Under the pieces are notes generated by a model that had not been told where the DNA came from, did no database searches, and saw only the letters and a list, made by a program, of their open reading frames with translations. Position numbers and translations under genes: made by a program. From contig NZ_JBHSBH010000005.1 of assembly GCF_042650565.1 (NCBI RefSeq), positions 124,001 to 188,000 of the forward strand: 64,000 nt of DNA. The letters run 5' to 3'. This DNA comes from Nocardiopsis_B sediminis. Its GTDB lineage: Bacteria > Actinomycetota > Actinomycetes > Streptosporangiales > Streptosporangiaceae. Positions 1-6,688 of the stretch are shown piece by piece (position 1 is the stretch's first letter; every line of letters starts with the position of its first letter).

Positions 1-56
1 TCCAGGTTGGCGGCGGGGTCGTCGGTGGAGCACATCTGGCTCAGTGCGATCCGCAT
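1..56 (-). CDS. carbon-nitrogen hydrolase (nitrilase superfamily), N-terminus only
   Basis: Only the first 18 codons are inside the window; the gene runs off the left edge. The ATG is preceded by a good GGAAGGA ribosome binding site seven bases upstream. The visible peptide MRIALSQMCSTDDPAANL has the hydrophobic first beta strand and the DPxANL element that open many nitrilase/amidase (CN_hydrolase) proteins. The gene is divergent from the GntR/FCD regulator at 146, so the two share an 89-base promoter region with an operator-like site. By family it would hydrolyse an amide, nitrile or carbamoyl substrate in the cytoplasm. No catalytic residue is visible, so the family call rests on the short N-terminus and the context. 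Confidence 0.5.
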   Translation of the reverse strand, partial: MRIALSQMCSTDDPAANL

Positions 57-121
57 GGGCGCGTCCTTCCGTCCGTGTCGTCCCGGGGTCCGGGCTGGAA
101 TACTAGAGTGCTGCATACAGA

Positions 122-133
122 TTGTGTACAAGA
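122..133. promoter_or_regulatory. candidate GntR operator
   Basis: TTGTGTACAAGA lies between the divergent CN hydrolase and GntR genes and just before the GntR ribosome binding site. Its arms TTGT/ACAA are a dyad. Nine of the last ten bases match CTCGTATACAAG at 2205-2216, in front of the MFS and DUF2848 genes. GTATAC-centred dyads are common targets of FCD-type GntR regulators. The assignment to the adjacent regulator is inference. Confidence 0.5.
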
Positions 134-145
134 GGAGGGCCAGTG

Positions 146-781
146 GTGCCTGTGCCGGCGTCCGGGAGGGACCGCGCCTACGCGTATCTCAAGGACACCT
201 ACCTGGCGGACCCGGAGTGCCAGGGGCGGTTCATCAACGAGCAGGAGATCGCCGACCGCATCGGGGTGTCGCGCACGCCCATCCGCGAGGCGCTGTTCCA
301 GCTCTCCGCCGAGGACCTGGTGCAGCTGATCCCCAAGCGCGGCGCCTATGTGGCCCCCCTGACCGGGCGCGAGATCCGCGAGCTGATGGAGCTGCGCGGC
401 ATGGTCGAGCGCCACGCCGCCGGCTCGGTGCTGGCCGCCGGAGCGGCCCCGCTCGACGCCATGCGCGCGGCGCTGGCCGAGCAGCACGCGCTGTGCTCCG
501 GCGACCGCGGGCGCGAGTTCATCGACTGGGACCAGCGCTTCCACTTCGCCCTGGTCGAGGCGGCCGGCAACGACATGCTCTCCAAGCTCTACAGCGGGCT
601 GCGCGCCCGCCAGGTGCGGGCCGGGGTCGTGGCGCTGTTCTCCACCCCCGACCGGCACCGGGCGGTCCTGCGCGAGCACGAGGAGATCGTGCGGGCGCTG
701 GCCGACGGCGACACCGGCGCCGCGCACCGCGCGATCACCGGCCACCTCGACTCCACGCTCCGGGTCCTGCTGGACTCCTGA
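146..781 (+). CDS. GntR family transcriptional regulator (FCD/VanR subfamily)
   Basis: A 211-residue DNA-binding repressor or activator. Residues about 5-70 form the winged helix, with the recognition-helix signature VSRTPIREALFQL. The rest is an all-helical FCD effector domain with Asp/His residues in the usual metal-binding positions (DWDQRFHFAL, HRAVLREHEE and a final HLDSTLR). GTG 146 is chosen because AGAGGAGGG lies six to eight bases upstream; GTG 143 and TTG 122 are poorer. It is divergent from the CN hydrolase and points toward the 3' end of the MFS importer. The candidate operator just upstream suggests autoregulation and control of the neighbouring transport and catabolic genes. FCD proteins usually sense small organic acids. 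Confidence 0.88.
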   Translation: MPVPASGRDRAYAYLKDTYLADPECQGRFINEQEIADRIGVSRTPIREALFQLSAEDLVQLIPKRGAYVAPLTGREIRELMELRGMVERHAAGSVLAAGAAPLDAMRAALAEQHALCSGDRGREFIDWDQRFHFALVEAAGNDMLSKLYSGLRARQVRAGVVALFSTPDRHRAVLREHEEIVRALADGDTGAAHRAITGHLDSTLRVLLDS

Positions 782-801
782 ACCGCCCGCCGTCGGCGTG
801 A

Positions 802-2157
802 TCACGCCGACGGCGACGGCCCCGGCGCGGCGGCGGCCTCCAGCACCTCGTCGTCCTCCTCGGGCACCGGGTTGCGGCCCAGCAGCAGCCCGATCACCGT
901 CAGCACGACGGTGACGGTGATGTAGACCGACAGCGGGACCCAGGTGCCGAAGCGGGCGAGCAGGAAGGTGAACAGCAGCGGGGCGATGGCGCCGCCGATG
1001 ACGCCGGCCAGCGTGTAGGCCATCGAGCTGCCGCTGCTGCGCAGCCGCGGGTGGAACTGCTCGGCGACGAACGCGGCCTGCGGGCCGTACATCAGCGAGT
1101 GCAGGATGAGCCCGACCACGATGCCGCCCGCCAGCACCGCGAACGAGCCGCCCGAGATCAGCGGGAAGAACACGAACGCCCACACCGCCGCGCCGACCGC
1201 GGCGGCGCCGTAGAGCAGCCGCCGGTTGACGATGTCGGAGAGCCACCCGGCGAACGGGATCACGAACACCTGCACCGAGGAGCCGATGAGCACGGCGGCC
1301 AGCGCGGTCCCCGACTCCAGCCCGAGCTCCTGGGTGGCGTAGGTGAGCACGAACACCGTGAACAGCGCGTAGACGACGTCGGGGGCGACGCGGCTGAGGA
1401 TGGCGGCGATCAGCTGGCGGGGCTGCTCGCGGAACACGTCGCGGATCGGCGCGGCCGAGCGCTCGCCCTCCTGCTCCATCGCCTGGAAGACCGGGGTCTC
1501 CTCCAGCTTGGCGCGGATCCACAGTCCGAAGACCACCAGCACGCCTGACAGCAGGAACGCCACGCGCCAGCCCCAGGAGAGGAACTGGTCCTCGGTCAGC
1601 ACCAGGCCGAGCAGGGCGAGCACGCCGTTGGCCATGAGGTTGCCTGCGGGCGGGCCGACCTGGGCGGCGGAGGCGAAGAAGCCGCGTTTGCGCGGGTCGC
1701 CGAACTCGCTGGACAGCAGCACCGCGCCGCCCCATTCGCCGCCGACGCCCACGCCCTGGGCGAAGCGCAGCAGCACGAGCAGGACCGCCGCGGTCGGCCC
1801 GATGTTGTCGTAGGTGGGCAGCAGGCCGATGAGGAACGTGGCGACGCCGATGAGCATGAGGGTGCTGATCAGCACCTTCTTGCGGCCGATCACGTCGCCG
1901 AGCCGGCCGAACACGAACCCGCCCAGCGGGCGGGCGATGTAGCCGATGGCGTAGGTGGAGAACGCCAGCAGCGTGGCGGCCAGCGGGTCGTGGCTGGGGA
2001 AGAAGAGCTGCCCCAGGACCAGGGCCGATGCGGCGGAGTAGACCGCGAAGTCGTACCACTCCAGCGCGGTGCCGGAGAGGCTGGCGACGAAGGCGCGGAC
2101 CACGTCCCCCCGTGCCGGACGCAGCGGCGTGGGCGCCGGTCCCCCTGTGTGTGCCAT
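802..2157 (-). CDS. MFS transporter, metabolite:H+ symporter (MHS) type
   Basis: A 451-residue, 12-TM permease of the ShiA/KgtP/ProP-like MHS family. It opens with the family hallmark GTALEWYDFAVYS in TM1 and carries motif A (GRLGDVIGRKK) between TM2 and TM3, with a weaker repeat (SDIVNRRLL) in the second half. The family imports small carboxylates, betaines or osmolytes with protons. ATG 2157 is preferred over GTG 2166 because AGGTGA sits six bases before it. The gene ends 20 bases from the convergent GntR gene, and its start is divergent from the DUF2848 gene. The GTATACAAG site at 2205-2216 in that divergent gap ties it to the GntR regulator. The substrate cannot be read from sequence. Confidence 0.9.
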   Translation of the reverse strand: MAHTGGPAPTPLRPARGDVVRAFVASLSGTALEWYDFAVYSAASALVLGQLFFPSHDPLAATLLAFSTYAIGYIARPLGGFVFGRLGDVIGRKKVLISTLMLIGVATFLIGLLPTYDNIGPTAAVLLVLLRFAQGVGVGGEWGGAVLLSSEFGDPRKRGFFASAAQVGPPAGNLMANGVLALLGLVLTEDQFLSWGWRVAFLLSGVLVVFGLWIRAKLEETPVFQAMEQEGERSAAPIRDVFREQPRQLIAAILSRVAPDVVYALFTVFVLTYATQELGLESGTALAAVLIGSSVQVFVIPFAGWLSDIVNRRLLYGAAAVGAAVWAFVFFPLISGGSFAVLAGGIVVGLILHSLMYGPQAAFVAEQFHPRLRSSGSSMAYTLAGVIGGAIAPLLFTFLLARFGTWVPLSVYITVTVVLTVIGLLLGRNPVPEEDDEVLEAAAAPGPSPSA

Positions 2158-2204
2158 ATGTGTCACCTGCTGTCTTCCGTGATTGCGACCTCGTCGGTAT
2201 ATTG

Positions 2205-2216
2205 CTCGTATACAAG
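2205..2216. promoter_or_regulatory. candidate GntR operator (second copy)
   Basis: CTCGTATACAAG lies between the divergent MFS (start 2157) and DUF2848 (start 2244) genes. GTATAC is a perfect palindrome, and GTATACAAGA differs at one base from the site at 124-133. Flanking GGTATATTG (2196-2204) and CGTATGCG (2218-2225) may be half sites. Two copies at two divergent promoters of one locus support a common regulator. Confidence 0.5.
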
Positions 2217-2243
2217 ACGTATGCGCAAGTACGGGGAGTGGAT

Positions 2244-2936
2244 TTGACCATCCTGAAACTAGAACTCAACGATGGGACCGCGGTCGAGGTCGCGGTCGAG
2301 GCCCTGCTGAACGGCGGCTACGCCGGGCGCAGCCAGGAGGATGTGCGCGCGCACGTCGCCGAGCTCGCCGAGCTGGGGGTCCCCGCTCCCACCGTCACCC
2401 CCGCCCTGTACCCGGTCTCGCCCTACCTCGCCCAGCAGACCGATGAGGTCGCCGTCCAGCACGGGCGGACCTCCGGTGAAGCCGAATGGGCGCTGGTCGT
2501 GGCCGGACCCGAGCCCGAGGACCTGCTGCTCACCGTCGCCTGCGACCACACCGACCGCGCCCTTGAGGTGCACGGCGTCGCCTGGAGCAAGAACGCGAGC
2601 CCCGACGTGATCGGCGCGCGCGCCTGGCGCCTCACCGACGTCGCCGACCGTATCGACGAGCTGACCCTCACCGCCTGGGTCGGCGACACCGAGGCCGGCA
2701 CCGAGATCCAGCGCGGCACCCTCGCCGAGCTCCTGACCCCCGACGCCTGGGCGGAGATCCTGCGCGAACGCGGCCTCCTTCAGCCCGGCACGGTCCTGCT
2801 CTCGGGCACGATCCCCATGCACGAGGGCGTCGACCAGTTCGCAGGCGCCTGGCGCGTCGAGCTGGGCGACCCCCGCACCGGCGACACCATCGGCGTCGGC
2901 TACACCGTCCGGCAGATGCCCGACCCCATCGGCTGA
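2244..2936 (+). CDS. DUF2848 family protein
   Basis: About 230 residues and no membrane segments, so a soluble cytoplasmic protein. It resembles the DUF2848 family, whose members have roughly this length. Recognisable elements are the N-terminal LELNDGTAVEV strand, the conserved ALYPVSPYL segment, WALVVAGPE, the VACDHTDRALE stretch with Asp and His, and the C-terminal LLSGTIPMHEGV. The fold is thought to be related to fumarylacetoacetate hydrolases, but no activity is firmly assigned. TTG 2244 is chosen because GGGGAG lies five bases upstream; GTG 2238 is the alternative. It is divergent from the MFS importer, shares the GTATACAAG site, and is convergent with the dehydrogenase across a strong hairpin. 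A role in breaking down the imported substrate is inference. Confidence 0.8.
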   Translation: MTILKLELNDGTAVEVAVEALLNGGYAGRSQEDVRAHVAELAELGVPAPTVTPALYPVSPYLAQQTDEVAVQHGRTSGEAEWALVVAGPEPEDLLLTVACDHTDRALEVHGVAWSKNASPDVIGARAWRLTDVADRIDELTLTAWVGDTEAGTEIQRGTLAELLTPDAWAEILRERGLLQPGTVLLSGTIPMHEGVDQFAGAWRVELGDPRTGDTIGVGYTVRQMPDPIG

Positions 2937-2978
2937 CGTCCGCCGGTCCGCCCGCACGCCGGCCCGCGGTGGCCAGGT

Positions 2979-3021
2979 ACGCCCGTGTCCCGCGCCCCCT
3001 TGGGGTGCGGGACACGGGCGT
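2979..3021. terminator. bidirectional hairpin terminator
   Basis: A perfect 15-bp stem (2979-2993 with 3007-3021) has a 13-base loop that can pair further (CCCC with GGGG). It lies exactly between the convergent ends of the DUF2848 gene (2936) and the dehydrogenase (3032). There is no clear T-run, as is common in high-GC actinomycetes. Confidence 0.8.
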
Positions 3022-3031
3022 TCAGGGCGGG

Positions 3032-4093
3032 TCAGCCCGCGTTCTTGAGGCGGCGGATCAGTTCCTCGGTGAACGCGCCGGTGGAGGTGGTGCCGCCCAG
3101 GTCGGGGGTGCGCACGTCGGAGTTCGCCAGCACGTCGGCGATGGCGGCCACCACCTGGCGGCCGGCCTCCGGGTGGCCCAGGTGGTCGAGCATCATCGCG
3201 GCCGACCAGATCGCGCCGATGGGGTTGGCGATCCCGCGCCCGACGATGTCGGGGGCCGAGCCGTGCACCGGTTCGAACATCGAGGGGAACTCGCGCTCGG
3301 GGTTGAGGTTGGCCGAGGGGGCGATGCCGATGCTGCCGCCCACCGCCGCCGCGAGGTCGCTGAGGATGTCGCCGAACAGGTTGGACCCCACGATGACGTC
3401 GAAGTGCCCCGGGCGCAGCACCAGCTTGGCGGCGAGCGCGTCGATGTGCTCCTGCTCCCATTCGACACCGGGGAAGGACGCCGCGCGCTCGGCGACCAGC
3501 TCGTCCCAGAACGGCAGCGTGTGCACGATCCCGTTGGACTTGGTGGCCGACGTGACCCGGCCGCGCCGCTGCCCGGCCAGGGTGAAGGCGTAGTCCACGA
3601 CGCGGGTGACCCCGGTGCGGGTGAACACCGCCTGCTGCACGGCCATCTCATCGGGGAAGCCCCGGTTCATCCGGCCGCCGATCTCGCTGTACTCGCCCTC
3701 GCTGTTCTCGCGGACGACGACCATGTCGATGCCGCGGGCGTCGCGCAGCGGGCTGTCGATCCCGTCGAAGACCCGGACCGGCCGCAGGTTCACGTACTGG
3801 CGGAAGGCCCGCCGGATGGGGATGAGCAGGCCCCACAGCGACACGTGGTCGGGGACCCCCGGGAAGCCGACCGCTCCCAGCAGCACGGCGTCGTGGCCGC
3901 GCAGCCGCTCCAGCCCGTCGTCGGGCATCATCGCGCCTTCGCGCAGGTAGGTCTCGCACGACCAGTCCAGCGGGGTGCGGGAGAACTCGATGCCGTGGGC
4001 CGCGCCCACGGCATCGAGCACCTCCAGCGCGGCGGGGGTGACCTCGTGCCCGATCCCGTCTCCCGGGATCACGGCGATGGAATGCTTCGTCAT
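3032..4093 (-). CDS. tartrate / D-malate dehydrogenase (isocitrate-isopropylmalate DH family)
   Basis: A 353-residue NAD-dependent beta-decarboxylating dehydrogenase. The start carries IPGDGIGHEV, the substrate loop QYVNLRPVR follows, and the family signature NLFGDILSDLAAAVGGSIG lies near residue 235, with the adenine-binding EPVHGSAPDI after it. The segment VPDHVSLWGLLIPIRR resembles TtuC/DmlA (YeaU) rather than LeuB, which favours tartrate, D-malate or a related 2-hydroxy diacid. The ATG follows the LysR gene on the same strand by 57 bases. That gap holds a TTGGAC/TGTAAT promoter-like pair with a wide 19-base spacer, a palindrome at 4113-4124 and a T-N11-A dyad at 4153-4167. The reaction would feed oxaloacetate, pyruvate or glycerate into central metabolism. 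Confidence 0.85.
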   Translation of the reverse strand: MTKHSIAVIPGDGIGHEVTPAALEVLDAVGAAHGIEFSRTPLDWSCETYLREGAMMPDDGLERLRGHDAVLLGAVGFPGVPDHVSLWGLLIPIRRAFRQYVNLRPVRVFDGIDSPLRDARGIDMVVVRENSEGEYSEIGGRMNRGFPDEMAVQQAVFTRTGVTRVVDYAFTLAGQRRGRVTSATKSNGIVHTLPFWDELVAERAASFPGVEWEQEHIDALAAKLVLRPGHFDVIVGSNLFGDILSDLAAAVGGSIGIAPSANLNPEREFPSMFEPVHGSAPDIVGRGIANPIGAIWSAAMMLDHLGHPEAGRQVVAAIADVLANSDVRTPDLGGTTSTGAFTEELIRRLKNAG

Positions 4094-4112
4094 GGTCCCG
4101 ATTACAGCAACA

Positions 4113-4124
4113 CCGCACGTGCGG
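4113..4124. promoter_or_regulatory. perfect 12-bp palindrome in dehydrogenase promoter
   Basis: CCGCACGTGCGG reads the same on both strands. It sits between the -35-like TTGGAC and -10-like TGTAAT upstream of the dehydrogenase ATG on the minus strand. Its protein partner is unknown. Confidence 0.35.
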
Positions 4125-4150
4125 CGTCCAAGACGGCGCCGCGATCCGCC

Positions 4151-5050
4151 TTATAGGTAGCACCTATCAGGGGCATCGGCGGCCAGCGCGAGGGAGAGGA
4201 ACGCCGCCGTGGCGGGCGTGAGCGGGCCCGACCGGCTGACCAGGGCCAGGTGCAGGAACGCGGGCGGGTCCAGGTCGAGCACCACCGCGCCCGCCCGCGC
4301 CGCGAGCGGGCGCCAGGCCTCGGCGACCACGGCGATCCCCACCCCCTTGAGCACGAGCGGGAGCACCGCTTCGCGGTGCCCGGACTCCACCGCGATGGTC
4401 AGGTCCACGCCGGACGCCCGGATCTCCTCGGTCAGCCGGTGGATCCCCGTCCCCGGCTCGCCCACGATCAGCCGCTGCCCGGCCAGGCGCTCCCTTGGCA
4501 GCGCCGTCCCCGGTTCGAACGGGCCGCCGGGCGGTGCGAGGACCACGAACCGCTGCCGTTCGACCGGGTGCAGCCGCACGCCCGCGGCCACCGGCAGCTC
4601 CCGGGCCGACAGCAGGCCCAGCTCGGAGGCGCCGGTGCGCACGGCGTCGACCACCGCCTGCGGGACGGCCGCCGCGCGCACCGTCAGGCCCACCCCCGGG
4701 TGGCGGGCGGCGAACGTCTCGGCCATGCTGCTCAGCGGCTCCACCGCGGGCGACGGCATGGAGGTGATGACGACCCGGCCGGTGCGCAGCCCGCGGACGG
4801 CCTCGACGCTGGCGCGGGCGGCATCCAGGCTGCGCACCGCCTCGCGTGCGGGCTCGATCAGCGCGTGGCCCTCCTCGGTGAGGACCGCGCGCCGCCCGAT
4901 CCGGTGGAACAGCGGGCCGCCGAGGTCCTTCTCCAGGGAGCGGATCGCCTGCGACAGCGACGGCTGGGCGATGAACAGCGCCCGGGAGGCGCGGTTGAAC
5001 CCCCCGTGGTCGACCACGGCGAGGAAGTACTCCAGCTGTCGCACGTCCAC
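4151..5050 (-). CDS. LysR family transcriptional regulator
   Basis: A 299-residue LysR-type regulator. Residues 1-60 hold the winged HTH (QLEYFLAVVDHGGFNRASRAL, shown here as separate segments QLEYFLAVVDHGGF and NRASRAL, then PSLSQAIRSLEKDLGGPLF). The remainder is a periplasmic-binding-like effector domain (VVITSMPSPAVEPL, LTIAVESGHREAVLPLV, GVGIAVV). GTG 5050 gives the canonical VDVRQLEYF start; GTG 5071 and GTG 5044 are also open. It precedes the tartrate/malate dehydrogenase on the same strand. A LysR-type T-N11-A dyad overlaps the last codons of the regulator, immediately upstream of the dehydrogenase, so that gene is the obvious target. Confidence 0.88.
   Translation of the reverse strand: MDVRQLEYFLAVVDHGGFNRASRALFIAQPSLSQAIRSLEKDLGGPLFHRIGRRAVLTEEGHALIEPAREAVRSLDAARASVEAVRGLRTGRVVITSMPSPAVEPLSSMAETFAARHPGVGLTVRAAAVPQAVVDAVRTGASELGLLSARELPVAAGVRLHPVERQRFVVLAPPGGPFEPGTALPRERLAGQRLIVGEPGTGIHRLTEEIRASGVDLTIAVESGHREAVLPLVLKGVGIAVVAEAWRPLAARAGAVVLDLDPPAFLHLALVSRSGPLTPATAAFLSLALAADAPDRCYL
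4153..4167. promoter_or_regulatory. LysR-type T-N11-A operator candidate
   Basis: ATAGGTAGCACCTAT is a perfect 6-bp inverted repeat with a 3-base spacer and contains T-N11-A, the LysR consensus. It overlaps the last codons and stop codon of the LysR gene and lies 60 bases upstream of the dehydrogenase start. Its A/T content stands out from the surroundings. Confidence 0.6.
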
Positions 5051-5111
5051 CCCTGGGCCCCCGTCCCGCACGAGCCCGGCGGCCCATCGTGTTCACCGGT
5101 CCCAGCGTCGC

Positions 5112-5147
5112 ACGCGGCCCCGGCCGGGGCCCGGCCGGGGCCGCGTT
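5112..5147. terminator. hairpin terminator
   Basis: A perfect 14-bp stem (5112-5125 with 5133-5146) with a 7-base loop lies just downstream of the MFS exporter stop (5178, minus strand) and upstream of the LysR start. It probably ends the monooxygenase/MFS transcript. Confidence 0.7.
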
Positions 5148-5177
5148 GCCGCACGTCGGAAGGCGGCGCCTCCGGCG

Positions 5178-6632
5178 TCAGCCGGACGGCAGGGCCGCAT
5201 CCGCGGCGGCCTCCGCGCGGCGCCCGCCCCGGGCCAGGGCGATGGCCACCGCCGTTGCGGCGACGAACGCGCCGAGCGCGATCGCGATGTAGCCGTGCAC
5301 GCCCGCGGCCGAGTTCACCGCCGCCCCGCCGGCCACCACGGCGGTGGAGGCGAGCACGGCCGAGCCCACGACGTTCATGGCCACCGAGCCGATCGCCAGC
5401 ATGACCTGGACCAGGCCGGACACGACGCCCTGTCCACCGGCGGGCGCCACGCTCGTCGCCATGTTGAAGCCGGACGCGACGATCGCTCCCGCCGCGAAGC
5501 CCAGCAGGGCCGCGATGAGGACCGCGGCCGGGAACCGGGCGACCGCCCCGAACATGCCGAGCGTCGCCACCGTCCCGATCGCGACCCCGCCGGCCAGTGT
5601 CCGTGCCGGCCCGATCCGCGTCGCGAGCCATCCGGCCAGGGTGCCCCCGACCATCACGCCGGCCGCCGGCGCGGCGAACAGCAGGCCCAGCGACCCGCCG
5701 CCGAGCCCGTATCCCCGTCCCTGGTCCGGCGCGACCTGGGCGATGAGGCCGAAGAGCTGGAGCAGGCTCTGGTAGGCGCCGGCGCCCAGGACGACCACGA
5801 GGAGTGTGAGCACCAACGGCCGGCCGAGCCTGCGGATGTCGACCACGGGCTCGGGGCGTCTGCTCTCGACGAGGACCCACCTGGTGAAGGCGGCGGCGCC
5901 GCAGGCCAGGAGGGCGAGGAGGCCGAGGGAGAGCCAGCCGTACTCCGGGCCGAGGCTGACGTAGCCGAGCACCGCCGCGAGGCTCCCGCCGAGGAGAACG
6001 GCCCCGGCGACGTCGATCCTGCCGCCCGCCGTGACCGGGGTCTCGGGCAGCAGGGTGCGCACGCCGGCCGCCGCGACCGCCGCGAGCAGCGCCGATACGA
6101 CGAACACGCTCTTGAAGCCGAACTCCGCGACCACGGCCTCGAAGAAGAAGGAGTCGACAAGGCCGACGATGGCCGATCCGGAGGTCACGACCCCCACCGC
6201 GGTCATCGCGACCCGGGGCGCGCAGACCTGGCGGATGAGCGCGACCGACAGGAAGACGGCCGCGACGGCCGCCCCCTGCAACAGGCGTCCCAGGAGGAAC
6301 ACCCAGATGCTGGGGGCGACCAGGCAGACGAGCGCGCCCGCACCGCCCATGAGGAGCGTCGCCACGAGCACCCTGCGCTTGCCGTGGATGTCGGCGCTCC
6401 TGCCGAGCAGCGGCGCCCACATCGCCCCCGCCAGCATCGCGCTGGCGTTGAGCCAGGCGGCCTGATCGGTGCCGAAGTGGTCGAGCATCTGCGGGAGCAC
6501 GAGGAGCGGCGCCCCGATGACCGTGTCCGCCATGACGTTGGCGAGGATCAGCACGGCCGCCCAGCGGACGAGCCGTCCGCTCCATCCCGTGTGCGGCTCA
6601 CCGCCGGGCGATCCGGTGGTACTGCTGTGCAT
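5178..6632 (-). CDS. MFS drug/metabolite exporter (DHA2, EmrB/QacA-like)
   Basis: A 484-residue permease with about 14 hydrophobic segments. Motif A appears as LLGRSADIHGKRRVL after TM2, and TM5 has the antiporter-like VFLSVALIRQV and SGSAIVGLVDSFFF. The DHA2 family exports drugs, dyes or secondary metabolites with proton antiport. The start ATG 6632 has GGAGGG seven bases upstream; the same frame stays open for another 1.9 kb upstream, but that is not coding. The gene follows the flavin monooxygenase by 56 bases on the same strand, so an operon coupling hydroxylation to export is likely. Control may come from the palindrome at 8284-8301 and the divergent AsnC-type regulator. Confidence 0.88.
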   Translation of the reverse strand: MHSSTTGSPGGEPHTGWSGRLVRWAAVLILANVMADTVIGAPLLVLPQMLDHFGTDQAAWLNASAMLAGAMWAPLLGRSADIHGKRRVLVATLLMGGAGALVCLVAPSIWVFLLGRLLQGAAVAAVFLSVALIRQVCAPRVAMTAVGVVTSGSAIVGLVDSFFFEAVVAEFGFKSVFVVSALLAAVAAAGVRTLLPETPVTAGGRIDVAGAVLLGGSLAAVLGYVSLGPEYGWLSLGLLALLACGAAAFTRWVLVESRRPEPVVDIRRLGRPLVLTLLVVVLGAGAYQSLLQLFGLIAQVAPDQGRGYGLGGGSLGLLFAAPAAGVMVGGTLAGWLATRIGPARTLAGGVAIGTVATLGMFGAVARFPAAVLIAALLGFAAGAIVASGFNMATSVAPAGGQGVVSGLVQVMLAIGSVAMNVVGSAVLASTAVVAGGAAVNSAAGVHGYIAIALGAFVAATAVAIALARGGRRAEAAADAALPSG

Positions 6633-6688
6633 GAGGTGCCCTCCGTTGCTTCCGGACGGGTGTGCGGGCGCGATCGCCCCGGCGGTCG

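Noticed and set aside
41..2269. 742-codon minus-strand frame over the GntR and MFS region
   Set aside because: It is out of frame with the real MFS gene and antisense to GntR.
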